Numbered from the stretch's first letter, positions 37,589 through 47,348 are shown. The stretch: DNA of 64,000 nucleotides from Maridesulfovibrio ferrireducens (GCF_900101105.1 NZ_FNGA01000006.1:1-64000), one strand, 5' to 3'. Numbers and translations: made by a program. The notes: generated by a model from the sequence alone, not told the origin.

Positions 37589-39574
37589 ATGAAATTAAAA
37601 ACAAGACTTACAATTTTTCAAATCACAGTACTAATAATCTCTATAGCATCATTGTGCGTTATATTCATTTATCAACTGAACAAATATGCAAACAGCGAAA
37701 TGAACAAATATCGAAAAACAATGTATGAACAAAAAATTTCAGAACTGAATGAACTTGTCAACATGGCTGAAAAAACAGTTCAGTCCTATTACAACAAATC
37801 GCAAGACATTGAGTTGCTTAAAAGAAGTAAAGCAAAATCATTAAAAAACACTATAGATTCCATTGCGACCCAGTTATCAAGCTTTTATAAATCCAAATCC
37901 AACAAGCTCTCCAAGTCTGAACTGGAAGAAGAACTTAAAAAACTAGTCAAACCTATTAGATATGAAGGCAATAATTATATTTGGATAAATGATATGCAGG
38001 CAAAAACAATCATGCATCCTCTTTCGCCGGAGCTTGATGGGAAAAATCTTTCCAACATAAAGGATAGTTCCGGCAAATATCTTTTTAGAGAGATGATTGA
38101 AGTTTGCCGTAAAAACGGAGAAGGCTCTGTTTCATACATATGGAAAAAACCGGACACGAATAAAGATACTCAAAAAGTTTCGTATGTTAAGCTCATACCG
38201 GAACTTAACTGGATAATCGGGACAGGCGCATGGCTGGATGACATCACCCTTGAAATGAAAGAAAAAGCTCTTGAACAAATTGCGGAAATGCGGATGAAAG
38301 ACGGAAACTATTTCTGGGTAAATGATACGAAGCAAAATATGATTATGCATCCTGCAAGCCCGGCTTTAAACGGTAAAAACATGGCCGACTTCAAGGATAC
38401 AAAAGGGAAACTGCTATTCAAAGAGATCGTTGATGTTTGCACAAGTAAGGGAGAAGGAACTGTCTCATACTGGTGGGGAAAACCCGGTGAAAGTGGAGAT
38501 TTTCCAAAGCTGTCATATGTCAAATTATTCAAACCGTGGAATTGGATAATCGGCATGGGAGTTTACATCGACGACATTGATAACGCTCTGCTTGAAAAAC
38601 AAACCAAGTTAAACCAGACAATAAACAATATGATCAAATTAATCGTAATTGTTGCAGTACTGCTTGGAATTATAATCACAATTGCGGCAACTATTTTTGC
38701 CAATAAAATCACAGCTACCATTGGTGCAGAGCCGGAAGAATTATCAGATATTGCAGAGCAGATGTCTCATGGACACCTAAACATTGAACCCCTTTCACAA
38801 ACACCCCAAGGTGCATATGCTTCCATGATGAATATGGTCGAAAATTTAAAACAGGTAGTTACGGATGTACAACACTCTACTGAAAATGTTTCTGCCGGAA
38901 GTGAAGAGTTAGCAGCATCTGCGGAAGGACTGTCACAAGGTGCGACCGATCAGGCTGCCGCTATTGAAGAATTAAGCTCATCAATTGAAGAAATCAGCGT
39001 CAGCATACGAAACAATGCTGAAAACACACGCAAAACAGAACAGATCGCCATCACAACGGCTGAAAATACAAAAAAAGGAAGTCGGGGTGTTAAAAAAAAT
39101 CTGACAGCTATGACAGAAATTGCTGATAAAATTAAAATTATAGAAGAAATTTCCCGCCAGACAAATCTACTCGCGCTAAATGCCGCCATCGAAGCCGCTC
39201 GCGCAGGAGAACACGGCAAAGGGTTTGCGGTAGTTGCGGCGGAAGTTAGAAAATTAGCTGAAAAAAGTAGAATTGCAGCAACCGAAATCGAAGATTTATC
39301 GTCCAGCAGTCTGACTCTCGCCCAAAAAACGCATACAGATTTAGATGCCTTGGTTCCCGAAATTGAACGAACAGCAAAATTGATAAAAGAAATATCGCTT
39401 TCGTGCGATGAACAAAATTCAGGTATTAACCTTATTCAACAGTCTTCTTTACAACTGGACAAGGTTATTCAGCAAAATGCTTCAGCTTCAGAAGAAGTTG
39501 CCGCGACCTCAGAAGAGCTTTCCAGCCAGGCAGAGGAACTTCATGGGGCAATGCTGTTCTTCAAGCTTAATTAA
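37589..39574 (+). CDS. Methyl-accepting chemotaxis protein with tandem Cache sensor
   Basis: 661 aa from ATG 37589 (GGAGAG upstream; a GTG three codons earlier is less well placed). It has membrane helices at about 8-28 and 348-372. The periplasmic part holds two similar Cache modules, each with (Y/F)xW(I/V)ND, MHP, LxGKN and a (L/F)xWIIG end motif. A short HAMP-like segment follows, then a cytoplasmic signalling hairpin whose tip reads [20 protein letters not shown]. No CheB/CheR-binding pentapeptide is visible at the C-terminus. Cache modules of this type often bind small organic acids. Confidence 0.93.
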   Translation: MKLKTRLTIFQITVLIISIASLCVIFIYQLNKYANSEMNKYRKTMYEQKISELNELVNMAEKTVQSYYNKSQDIELLKRSKAKSLKNTIDSIATQLSSFYKSKSNKLSKSELEEELKKLVKPIRYEGNNYIWINDMQAKTIMHPLSPELDGKNLSNIKDSSGKYLFREMIEVCRKNGEGSVSYIWKKPDTNKDTQKVSYVKLIPELNWIIGTGAWLDDITLEMKEKALEQIAEMRMKDGNYFWVNDTKQNMIMHPASPALNGKNMADFKDTKGKLLFKEIVDVCTSKGEGTVSYWWGKPGESGDFPKLSYVKLFKPWNWIIGMGVYIDDIDNALLEKQTKLNQTINNMIKLIVIVAVLLGIIITIAATIFANKITATIGAEPEELSDIAEQMSHGHLNIEPLSQTPQGAYASMMNMVENLKQVVTDVQHSTENVSAGSEELAASAEGLSQGATDQAAAIEELSSSIEEISVSIRNNAENTRKTEQIAITTAENTKKGSRGVKKNLTAMTEIADKIKIIEEISRQTNLLALNAAIEAARAGEHGKGFAVVAAEVRKLAEKSRIAATEIEDLSSSSLTLAQKTHTDLDALVPEIERTAKLIKEISLSCDEQNSGINLIQQSSLQLDKVIQQNASASEEVAATSEELSSQAEELHGAMLFFKLN

Positions 39575-39595
39575 CTTTTAAAAAATAGTTATAAA

Positions 39596-39632
39596 AAAAC
39601 GCCCTTGTTTCTTACGAAGCAAGGGCGTTTAA
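39596..39632 (+). terminator. Bidirectional terminator between convergent genes
   Basis: The hairpin AAACGCCCTTG/CAAGGGCGTTT lies between the chemoreceptor and the SLOG-like gene and can serve both. Confidence 0.8.
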
Positions 39633-39652
39633 AATTCTTTTCTAAAATTAAT

Positions 39653-40204
39653 CTATTTAAAACTATCCTCAAACAGCTTTCCGATTGCCTTCCTGCCGGA
39701 CTCTTCGAGAAAACGAGTCCCCGTTGCAGTAAAGTATCTATGCGAGATCACAGGGGCATCACACTCGGCCCAGCGTTCTTTCTGCCATGTGTACCAGCAA
39801 CCTTTATCCTGAGAAAAGACATAAAGGGGTTTGTTGCATATTTTTGCAAATTCAGCGCCCCATCCGGTGCCACCCTTTACAGTGCCATCCTCAAGAATAG
39901 TACCTACAATAAAAATTTCATGGCCGCTGTTAACCTGCCAGCAGATACTCTGGAGAACTTTACGGAAAATAGGAGCACGGGTAAAAGTGCGGTTCATCAG
40001 TTTGGAAACATACGTCAAACTGACATCTTTGCTCTCGAGTTCTTTCTCTGTGAGAACCCGCAGGCCACGTTGACGAGCAATCTGGTGCCCTTCGAAGCTA
40101 AAACTAACTTCCTGAAGCCCGTATTTTTCAGCGTTGACTCCAAATTCACTTTCAGTGCCGGGAGCTCCGCCGCTATATAAAATGAACTCTTTAGGATTAC
40201 TCAT
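39653..40204 (-). CDS. SLOG-like putative nucleotide-binding protein
   Basis: 183 aa, ATG after GAGGAAG. LYSGGAPGTESEFGVNAEKY near the N-terminus and GTILEDGTVKGGTGWGAEFA later resemble the two glycine-rich loops of SLOG/lysine-decarboxylase-like Rossmann proteins. A C-terminal Trp-rich segment (CWYTWQKERW) follows. SLOG proteins bind nucleotides or nucleotide-derived ligands. No effector domain is attached. The gene is alone with its own promoter region and the reaction is unknown. Confidence 0.6.
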   Translation of the reverse strand: MSNPKEFILYSGGAPGTESEFGVNAEKYGLQEVSFSFEGHQIARQRGLRVLTEKELESKDVSLTYVSKLMNRTFTRAPIFRKVLQSICWQVNSGHEIFIVGTILEDGTVKGGTGWGAEFAKICNKPLYVFSQDKGCWYTWQKERWAECDAPVISHRYFTATGTRFLEESGRKAIGKLFEDSFK

Positions 40205-40729
40205 TGCTTCCTCCAGTGTTGAGCGTGTGTGCGATTACGATGCAAATCAATAACTAAAAAAATTAAAGTTCACAATCAAGAATTATCCTATTAATTACTG
40301 ATTATTCTTTACCATATTTTTTTTCCAGAGTGCAAATCTTTCTAAAACTTCAAGCAAGTTCAATAATGAACAAGCAGTATAAAAAGCTGTAAACATACTA
40401 TTACTCCAAAGAATTGTTGCATTACATTTAATTATTAATACTAATATAGTGTAACAATAGAAACTCTACGCACAATTATAACTATAAACAACACGAACAA
40501 ACACTGTTAGTTAAAATACTAAAGACAATTACACTATGTATTCCATTACAACTTTTCATAATTATTTGTATCATTATATTTATATCTTTAAATTAAAAGT
40601 CACATGGCCTTAACCTTACTCCTTTTTTTTCAGCAATGATCTCTAGACAAATTTTATATTTAGTGTATAGTGCACTTGTTGATTCAGGCTAGAAAATCTC
40701 AAAACGAAAGTAGCTAACGCCAAAACGTA
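40205..40729. other. AT-rich intergenic region without a gene
   Basis: About 525 bp between divergent genes, strongly AT-rich, with no long open frame, tRNA or clear hairpin. It must contain both promoters. TATATTTAGTGTATAGTG (about 40650-40670) could be part of the promoter of the following small gene. Confidence 0.6.
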
Positions 40730-40741
40730 ATGGAGGTTTTT

Positions 40742-40915
40742 ATGAATAAAGATACAGGAATTGGAGAAAAATCAGACCCGTTTAAAAAAATGGAACAGAA
40801 CGACCTTTTTAAATTTCGTTCTATCAGCAACAACATTGCTGCCATGGTTAAATCTCTGGATGATCAGGAAAAAGCCGACTCGCTGGAATCAGACACTGAC
40901 CAAGACGAAGTTTAA
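40742..40915 (+). CDS. Small acidic hypothetical protein
   Basis: 57 aa. ATG 40742 is chosen because GGAGG lies 6-7 bases upstream; the earlier in-frame ATG overlaps that site. The product is polar with a central amphipathic helix (FRSISNNIAAMVKSLDDQ) and an Asp/Glu-rich end. No membrane segment or Cys. The strong ribosome site supports expression. Family unknown. Confidence 0.6.
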   Translation: MNKDTGIGEKSDPFKKMEQNDLFKFRSISNNIAAMVKSLDDQEKADSLESDTDQDEV

Positions 40916-40996
40916 GCATCTACCCTCATTCTACTCTCTCTTCCCTAACTAAAACAAGCAGTTCTCGCATCCGCACCGTAATCAATTCGCAGTGCA

Positions 40997-42400
40997 TTAA
41001 TGAGAAACAAGCCACGCGGATATACTGCTTACAAAATCCCCGGACAATGAATCAAGAGATTCAAGGTCTGTCCCCGCCTCGATAACGGTTGAGGCTTTAT
41101 CCAGCACCTCAAGCTGATGGGGGACAGACTGTAAACCGGTGGGCATTATCGAAATCATTTTTTTCCAATTATTACTCACATTACTGAATCCGATAAACAT
41201 CGGAATATTTTCTGGAATAATTGAAGTTATCCTTTCGGGATAGAAACTGCCGGCAGGTGAATCAATTGTCAGCAACGCAAAATCAAACATCTGCAATGAC
41301 TTCGGCATCAACGGGACGGACTGAGGCTTATAGCCTCTAATCCAGATTCCAACACGTCCGGGATCTACTTTTTTCATATGACGCATTTTATCAGCCAGTT
41401 GTGTCAGATCTTCTTCAGTCAGCTCTTTTAATGGTGAAACAACCTGAACGACCACGCCTCTACCTGACAAATGACGAGCCACTTCAGAAAATTGATCATC
41501 AGGGATTGCTGCTCCGAATCTAGCAAGAATAATTGCCGGAAACACTCCTTTCGAATCAGGTATAAACAAATTATTCACTTTTACTTCTTCTGACTCTCTA
41601 ACCTCGCGAACACGCCCCTTTCTCGGATATTCAGCAGATTCATTGCCGGGAAGCCACATAAACCGCCTTATCCAATGCTCATCACCGGGCAAAAAAACAA
41701 CCGATCCTTCGACAGGAAAATCTTCATTAAAAGACGGCCCGTAAGTATAAATAAAATCTCCTAACCCAGCTTTTCTTAGCTTTCTGGTCAATCCTGTTTT
41801 CTGATCATGCAAAACAAGCCGCCCATGGTCTTGCCTAGCGTCAAGAACAACAACCGCCCTTCCGGTTTCAGTCTCATAATGTCCGCTAAAATCATCCTCA
41901 TTAAAAGAATAAGCTGCCAGATTGTCGAAAGTACGCCCCTCTGAACCTCGCTTAATCACAACTGTAGTATTACCGATAGTTATGCTTTTGCCTTGTTTAA
42001 GGACTATTGCATTCTTATTATGAACAGATTTGCTTTCAATTACAGGGGGCGTAGAGACCGCGGAAATCGCTCTCTTAATTTTTGCAACGGATTTAGCAGG
42101 AACAGGTTTGACGGGAGTGGGCGATCCAACTTTTTTAGGTGATAATTTTTTTTTGCGGACTATTTTCTGCTCATTTTTTTTCACACGTTCAATTTTCGGA
42201 GAAATTTCTTTTTTCAATTTCGGTTCAGAAATTTCTTTTTCAGGAACAGAAGTACGAACCAATTCAATATCAAATCTGCTCACAACAATTTCAGGTATAA
42301 TGAAAATATTTTTGCAGAGTATAAACACGATCAAAGCGTGTATAAAAATAGATAGAATGGCGGCGATGTACTTCAACGAACCTCCTGTACTTACCCGCAT
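40997..42400 (-). CDS. TonB-like N-terminus joined to an alpha/beta-hydrolase-like domain
   Basis: 467 aa. Residues about 10-30 form one membrane helix, followed by a long Lys/Pro/Glu-rich linker (about 45-115) as in TonB or TolA, which would span the periplasm. Residues about 130-250 look like a beta-rich domain. Residues about 265-467 resemble an alpha/beta hydrolase: FPAIILARFGAAIPDDQF, HLSGRGVVVQVVSP, VDPGRVGIWIRGY. The expected Gly-x-Ser-x-Gly nucleophile elbow is replaced by IRGYKP, so catalysis is doubtful. It is not a normal TonB because the TonB C-terminal fold is missing. No ExbB/ExbD is nearby. Confidence 0.55.
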   Translation of the reverse strand: MRVSTGGSLKYIAAILSIFIHALIVFILCKNIFIIPEIVVSRFDIELVRTSVPEKEISEPKLKKEISPKIERVKKNEQKIVRKKKLSPKKVGSPTPVKPVPAKSVAKIKRAISAVSTPPVIESKSVHNKNAIVLKQGKSITIGNTTVVIKRGSEGRTFDNLAAYSFNEDDFSGHYETETGRAVVVLDARQDHGRLVLHDQKTGLTRKLRKAGLGDFIYTYGPSFNEDFPVEGSVVFLPGDEHWIRRFMWLPGNESAEYPRKGRVREVRESEEVKVNNLFIPDSKGVFPAIILARFGAAIPDDQFSEVARHLSGRGVVVQVVSPLKELTEEDLTQLADKMRHMKKVDPGRVGIWIRGYKPQSVPLMPKSLQMFDFALLTIDSPAGSFYPERITSIIPENIPMFIGFSNVSNNWKKMISIMPTGLQSVPHQLEVLDKASTVIEAGTDLESLDSLSGDFVSSISAWLVSH

Positions 42401-42531
42401 GCTATTCCTGATTTAATCTTATTTCAACAAATTGAAGCCATTATCCAATATCCATTTGAAGAGAATAAGCGAAAAATATTTTTTTGAGTTGACAGCGATC
42501 AGGAATGAGAATAATTCCTCTTCACTCGAGT

Positions 42532-42608
<77 letters not shown>

Positions 42609-42625
42609 CGAAAAAAGACCCTACT

Positions 42626-42655
42626 AAGCCACTGATAATTCAGTGGCTTTTTTAT
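42626..42655 (+). terminator. Terminator of tRNA-Pro
   Basis: The hairpin AAGCCACTGA/TTCAGTGGCTT is followed by a T-run. Confidence 0.8.
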
Positions 42656-42688
42656 TTTCAGCAAAATAATATTCAATCGCAAACCAAA

Positions 42689-42724
42689 GAAGCCCCGTAC
42701 CTATATAAAGGTACGGGGCTTCTT
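42689..42724 (-). terminator. Terminator, probably of the minus-strand gene at 42780
   Basis: The perfect hairpin GAAGCCCCGTACC/GGTACGGGGCTTC has T-rich flanks on both strands. Confidence 0.7.
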
Positions 42725-42779
42725 TTATTAACAAAATAAAATTCTATCTACAAATCACGCAGAGAATCATTAATGAAAC

Positions 42780-43043
42780 TTAAGCATGAACCTTTCTAAC
42801 CAGAAGCTGATAATGAGCATCGACACCATCTTCTTTCGGGATACGCTCAGAATCAATAACAAGGTAATTAACGACAGTGCCGCTCGGCAATTCAAAAGTA
42901 ATTGTGTCTTTAGGGGCGATATCTAAATCAATCTGAAATGTAATAATTCTCTGGGTAGAAATTACTGCCTTAATCCCTTCAAACTTTTCGCCGCTTTCTT
43001 TAATTAGAGTAACAATATCTTTAGCCATACATGGTAGAATCAT
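42780..43043 (-). CDS. Small hypothetical protein, beta-rich
   Basis: 87 aa from ATG 43043, which has GAGG at good spacing; an alternative ATG five codons downstream would give a start of MAKDIVTL. The sequence alternates in a way typical of beta strands (IKAVISTQRIITFQID, TITFELPSG) and has no membrane helix. I do not recognise the family. Confidence 0.6.
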   Translation of the reverse strand: MILPCMAKDIVTLIKESGEKFEGIKAVISTQRIITFQIDLDIAPKDTITFELPSGTVVNYLVIDSERIPKEDGVDAHYQLLVRKVHA

Positions 43044-43154
43044 TATATTTCCTCGCAATTTTTAATGTTGATGCGGCATCATAGGAGGATGGCGGGGAAA
43101 GTCAATGTTAAGTGTAGAGCTATACTGCTCCATTTTCTAACTTACCTTTAAATT

Positions 43155-43901
43155 CTAGCGATAACGATCATAAATTTGGTTGATAATACCGTCGTTCAAG
43201 AGCTTTTCAATAGCCTTGTTAAATCGAGGAACCGCGTCCTTTTTACTCGGGTGGAAACGAATCATCATATCCAAAACACTGCAAGGTTCACTTATGATCA
43301 GTCGATCCTTAAGATTCTGTATTTTTATTTGATACTGAGCAAAATCCTTGTTCATGAGAGCCTGATCCAAACGCCCGGCAAGCAGCAACTGAATAAGTTT
43401 ATTTTCATTGTAAAGAGGATAAGGATTTATGCGCCCATCAGCGAAATACGGACCGTATACCGGGTAATGATACCCCGAAATAACTCCTACGGTCTTCCCT
43501 AATAGGTCTTCGGGAGAATTGATCGGAATGTATTTATCTGCATTAAACAGAACAATCTCTTCGGATACGGCAAAAGGAATGCTGTAAATACCATGTAATG
43601 ATGATGACTGCCGCCAAATCGGATTACACATCGGTTCTAAATCGATTTTACCTGTTTCAAATTGATAAAGCGCGCGCCGAAAGGGAACACGGACATATTC
43701 GAAGGTATCTCCAGTCTCTTTAGCAAGAGCTGTGAATAAATCTTTAATAATTCCAGACCTTGAATCGCCTTTTTCGAAAGAATAAGGAGGAAAAGAGTCG
43801 ACCCGAAGCATGACACGAAAAGTCTCCGCAGCACTAGTGTGCGCAAAAGGTGAAGCAATAATTAAAATTGCAGTGACAAGCCAGATCGTTAAAAACTTCA
43901 T
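43155..43901 (-). CDS. Periplasmic solute-binding protein, family 3 (amino-acid type)
   Basis: 248 aa. A signal peptide (FLTIWLVTAILIIASPFAHT) is followed by a type II periplasmic binding fold: FRVMLRVDSFPPYSF at the start, the SGIIKDLFTALAKETG helix, LLGKTVGVISGYHY in the second lobe and a C-terminal FNKAIEKLLNDG. No ABC permease or ATPase genes are next to it, so it may be an orphan receptor or the sensor part of another system. Confidence 0.85.
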   Translation of the reverse strand: MKFLTIWLVTAILIIASPFAHTSAAETFRVMLRVDSFPPYSFEKGDSRSGIIKDLFTALAKETGDTFEYVRVPFRRALYQFETGKIDLEPMCNPIWRQSSSLHGIYSIPFAVSEEIVLFNADKYIPINSPEDLLGKTVGVISGYHYPVYGPYFADGRINPYPLYNENKLIQLLLAGRLDQALMNKDFAQYQIKIQNLKDRLIISEPCSVLDMMIRFHPSKKDAVPRFNKAIEKLLNDGIINQIYDRYR

Positions 43902-44034
43902 ATTTTACTACCTCATAATCATTATTAAATAGAGCTACTCCTACCCGCCTTACAGAATTTATCGAGTCGCGTAAATTATATATATTAACATTATAACGAG
44001 TTCTTAAAAAGAGGCTGCATAAATTGCGAAATAC

Positions 44035-44074
44035 CAAACACGAAAGCCCTCACAACTTTCGTTATAAGGGGCTT
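44035..44074. repeat. Copy of the tRNA-Ser terminator hairpin (copy D)
   Basis: CACGAAAGCCCTCACAACTT followed by TCGTTATAAGGGGCTT matches the hairpin beside tRNA-Ser at 47702-47742. No tRNA part is visible. It also ends the PfpI-like gene. Confidence 0.6.
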
Positions 44075-44103
44075 AAATTGGCTTTGTTTTCAACACCTGC
44101 AAA

Positions 44104-44625
44104 TTATTTTGTTGCCAAATCCACAATGGCACGACAAAAAGCTGGCAGGTCATCCGGCTTGCGGGAAGAAATTTGATTCCGATCCACAACAACTTCTTTA
44201 TCAACCCAAGTTGCTCCAGCATTTATGAGATCATCTTTTATTCCGGGAGTTGAGGTACAAGTAAAACCTTTCATAATTCCGGCTGAAATCGGAATCCATC
44301 CGGCATGACAGATATGCGCAACAACTTTCCCGGCTTCATGTACCTCACGGGTAAGTTCTAGAACTTTAGGATCACGTCTAAGTTTATCCGGAGCAAAACC
44401 ACCGGCAATTACAAGCAGATCAAAATTATCCGCCTGCTGGTCCGCAATGGCGGCTGTGGAACGAAAAGGATAACCGTTTTTGCCAGTATAAACAGTTCCG
44501 GATTCAGGTCCGGCTACCACAACCTCTGCACCTTCCTCAATCAAACGATAGTAAGGATACAAAAGCTCCATATCCTCAAAAACATTTTCCACAAACATCA
44601 AGACACGCATACCTTTCATTTTCAT
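44104..44625 (-). CDS. DJ-1/PfpI family protein
   Basis: 173 aa from ATG 44625 (GGAG upstream). It has the PfpI fold: RVLMFVENVFEDMELLYPYY with the conserved Glu, FDLLVIAGGFAPDKLR, and the nucleophile elbow VAHICHAGWIPISA with Cys followed by His. Family members act as glyoxalase III/deglycase-like or stress chaperone/protease-like proteins; exact activity cannot be read. It lies between two copies of the tRNA-Ser terminator, so it may belong to accreted DNA. Confidence 0.9.
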   Translation of the reverse strand: MKMKGMRVLMFVENVFEDMELLYPYYRLIEEGAEVVVAGPESGTVYTGKNGYPFRSTAAIADQQADNFDLLVIAGGFAPDKLRRDPKVLELTREVHEAGKVVAHICHAGWIPISAGIMKGFTCTSTPGIKDDLINAGATWVDKEVVVDRNQISSRKPDDLPAFCRAIVDLATK

Positions 44626-44807
44626 CAAAAACTCCGGTTCGTCTAATTCATAGTTAGCTTGATTGAAAGTAAATAAGAATCATCACGGCAACTATTGAGT
44701 CCCTAGAGTCGTAGTTATCATAAAAAGGCGGATAGTAACAATGCTGTCTGGAATTAAGGGATTGGATATTGGATTTTGATTGTGATTACTTAAATTTATA
44801 TGAATAT

Positions 44808-44882
44808 GAAAAAGCCCCTTACTGCTTTTGTTGTAAGGGGCTGTATGGGCTGACTGGTGGGGAGGATGGGATTTAAAGATTC
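44808..44882. repeat. Diverged copy of tRNA-Ser 3' end plus terminator (copy C)
   Basis: The hairpin GAAAAAGCCCCTTAC...GTAAGGGGCT is followed by a stretch matching TGGCGGAGAGGAGAGGATTC of tRNA-Ser with several changes. It is the most degraded copy that still carries tRNA sequence. Confidence 0.55.
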
Positions 44883-45019
44883 TGTAGTGTTTGTTGCACA
44901 CGATTTTTAGACGTATACAAAGTTTTTACCGTTCAATTAACACCAACGTTTATAAGCCCTATTTTGCCCTCGTGTACTACCAAAAAGGTACACAAAAAAG
45001 ATTTCACAAAGAGACTTCA
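44883..45019. other. Intergenic stretch downstream of the P-loop ATPase
   Basis: AT-rich with no gene. CGTGTACTACCAAAAAGGTA followed by CACAAAAAAG includes a weak inverted repeat, GTACTACC/GGTAC, of unknown meaning. Confidence 0.3.
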
Positions 45020-46621
45020 TCAATAAACCCCTTTTTCAAATCTCGATCCTAAGTTTAAGGCTTTCCCCAATGCGTAATGCACTTCATAGCGCTGCCCCAG
45101 TTTAACTTTTGGATTTAAATTGGATTGATTTCTGTCTTTAAAACACCAATTAAAAAACAGCTTACCATCATACGTTGTTTGAATATAATTAATAACATTT
45201 AGTTCATATAAAAATTGCAAAAATTTTTCTTCAGTATGAAACACTTCTGAAATATTATCTAACTCATCTTCATATGTTTTTTTAAACTTTTCGAAAACTT
45301 CCAGATATACATCATAAGTAAAACTGCAACTTCCATCCAAAAAAGTAAAAAAGAATACAAAAAGATCATACTCATTTAATTCATAATAAAAAGACATATA
45401 ATCCTTTATTTCTCCTAAAAAATAAGCTGAGTATGCTCTTTTGACCTGTGCATTATCAAAATTTTTCTTCTCAAAACAAACTGGAGATTGGCCTAATTTA
45501 GGAATATGCTGTTGCATGATTTTCATCATGGTAATAATATCTCGCGGCCTATAAATGGCATACCGCAAGAAGCTTATAAAGGAGGGGTCTTCCCCGGTAG
45601 CTTTTATTATTTTGTAAGGAAAATAGTAATCCCATGAATCTCCAATTTTTAACCTATCTCTTACTTCTCGTTCCTGTTGGGATTTTAAAATTTTATCTGC
45701 TATTTCAAATATTTTAGATCCTCTGTGCTCAGGATAAGTTGTATGCCAATTTAACAACACAGAGTTATCAATTAATTTTGCATTTTGATTTTGAAGCCCA
45801 AAAGAATTAAATATATCAGGACGTGCAAGCAAGACAACCTTCATTCGACCTATAGGATCTTTCAAGCTAGGGAAAAAATCATTATTCATTGACCAGATTG
45901 CACTAGCTAGTCCTTTTATGCATTCTAGATAGTCCATCTGAGAGAGAAATGAAGGTCGTACATCTATCCCATCTATAAAAAGAATCATGTTTTTCTTAAG
46001 CTTTATAGACCTAAAAGCTTCTTCAAACTTTTTTTGAATATAAAAAAGATTTATTTGCATTCTTTGTTCTGAGAATTCCACAGTTTTACGTTCTTCTCCC
46101 CCAGCTTTTAAATGCTTAGAAAATAAATCTGCAGCAATTTTGGAGTCTTCCACAAAACTAATTGCATTTAATATTTCAGGTGCAAATGCAGAAGCATAAA
46201 ATTCATCAATTGCTTCATATAAACAGTTCAACTTTGAAAACGTTTTTAAAAGGAAATTTTCAGTATTCTGACTTCGTATTTTTTCTGCAAGCAATAAATA
46301 TAAGATAACCTTCCATATAGATGAATAATCGGACAAAACTAAATGTTTTGATTTCTTTAATTCTACAAACTTTTGATACTCTGTTTCGCTAATAAATTTG
46401 ATGAACGAACTTGTGTTCTTATATTCAGCATTTGAAAGATACACTGCATATGCGGTTTTCCCAGTCCCCTTATCCCCAACGAGGAACGACACATTAGGGT
46501 CTATCAACTTAGTTATATCGTCAGTTCTAACAAAAAAATTTTCAAACATTTTTTTGTTTTCACGAAGTCTATAACTAGAAGCATCATTAAATCCGAGCTT
46601 AAGATCTCTTATTCTTTTCAT
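45020..46621 (-). CDS. P-loop ATPase resembling the Sll1717 family
   Basis: 533 aa from ATG 46621; a longer frame would use TTG without a ribosome site. Walker A is GDKGTGKT (49-56), Walker B MILFIDGIDV (about 212), and LLARPDIF (about 265) resembles a sensor region. The rest is helical, AT-rich and aromatic, with a possible winged-helix C-terminus. Proteins of this KAP/STAND-like group occur in variable genomic spots and are suspected defence or repair ATPases. Here it lies between two displaced tRNA-Ser 3' ends and has much lower GC than the core genes around it, which supports horizontal transfer. No partner gene is visible. Confidence 0.7.
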   Translation of the reverse strand: MKRIRDLKLGFNDASSYRLRENKKMFENFFVRTDDITKLIDPNVSFLVGDKGTGKTAYAVYLSNAEYKNTSSFIKFISETEYQKFVELKKSKHLVLSDYSSIWKVILYLLLAEKIRSQNTENFLLKTFSKLNCLYEAIDEFYASAFAPEILNAISFVEDSKIAADLFSKHLKAGGEERKTVEFSEQRMQINLFYIQKKFEEAFRSIKLKKNMILFIDGIDVRPSFLSQMDYLECIKGLASAIWSMNNDFFPSLKDPIGRMKVVLLARPDIFNSFGLQNQNAKLIDNSVLLNWHTTYPEHRGSKIFEIADKILKSQQEREVRDRLKIGDSWDYYFPYKIIKATGEDPSFISFLRYAIYRPRDIITMMKIMQQHIPKLGQSPVCFEKKNFDNAQVKRAYSAYFLGEIKDYMSFYYELNEYDLFVFFFTFLDGSCSFTYDVYLEVFEKFKKTYEDELDNISEVFHTEEKFLQFLYELNVINYIQTTYDGKLFFNWCFKDRNQSNLNPKVKLGQRYEVHYALGKALNLGSRFEKGVY

Positions 46622-46881
46622 GCCGCACTCTTTAATTAATGGTTTATTATCAAATGACAAAATGTAATTTTTGACTACAAGAAATCTCGAAAATATGTGC
46701 TAAAAATAGTGCACAAATAATTTTAATAAACTTTATATCCCCATCATTTTTTTGTTGTATAAGGCAAATAAGATCAAGAAGTAAACCTTATTAACAAAAA
46801 CTGATAATTTCTTTAATCCCCTTTCATCTGCTCCATCACTATGTAAATCTCACGCTTTAAATACTCCGACATAACACCCAC
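46622..46881. other. AT-rich promoter region of the ATPase gene
   Basis: No gene is visible. It is strongly AT-rich and must hold the promoter of the minus-strand ATPase. Confidence 0.4.
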
Positions 46882-46950
46882 CAAACACGAAAAAGCCCTC
46901 ACAACTTTCGTTGTAAGGGACTGTGTAACCAATCTGGCGGAGAGAAGAGA
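46882..46950. repeat. Displaced copy of tRNA-Ser 3' end plus terminator (copy A)
   Basis: About 69 bp nearly identical to 47702-47770, with about five differences. It includes the full terminator hairpin and the tRNA 3' end up to GGCGGAGAGAAGAG. This is the classic sign of an insertion that regenerated the tRNA at the other end. Confidence 0.8.
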
Positions 46951-47087
46951 AATTGTCATTATTCTCCATGAATACTCTTAATCCCCTGCCCCATCTGAGC
47001 AAGCAAAAACCATGCTCCTCACACTTATGAGACCGAATCTTAATTCCCTCATATTGACAACAAACAACAAAAATATACAATACAGGT

Positions 47088-47348
47088 ATGCAGTTTGAAT
47101 ACGACAACAACAAAAGTGTATCCAATTTAGAAAAACACGGGATTGACTTCAAACAGGCGCAAGCCCTTTGGAATGATCCAAACTTGCTGGCAATTCCGGC
47201 ACGTACTCAAGACGAACCCCGTATTTTTTTTATTGGAATCATAAACGGCAAACACTGGTCAGCCGTAACAACTCCACGCAATGGAGTTACTCGCATTATA
47301 TCAGTGCGCCGTTCCAGAAAGAAGGAGGTGGAACTTTATGAAAGCTAA
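47088..47348 (+). CDS. brnT: BrnT-family ribonuclease toxin
   Basis: 86 aa. BrnT features are FEYDNNKSVSNLEKHGIDF followed by KQAQALW at the start (the (E/D)xxKxxxNxxKHG(I/V)xF motif), RIFFIGIINGKHWSAVTT in the core, and the C-terminal RIISVRRSRKKEVELYE. It is a RelE-like mRNA-cleaving toxin. The antitoxin gene overlaps its 3' end by 11 bp. Confidence 0.95.
   Translation: MQFEYDNNKSVSNLEKHGIDFKQAQALWNDPNLLAIPARTQDEPRIFFIGIINGKHWSAVTTPRNGVTRIISVRRSRKKEVELYES

Noticed and set aside
39605-40180. 191-codon + strand frame opposite the SLOG-like gene
   Set aside because: The opposite strand encodes a protein with clear glycine-rich motifs and a good ribosome site. This frame shows no family features.
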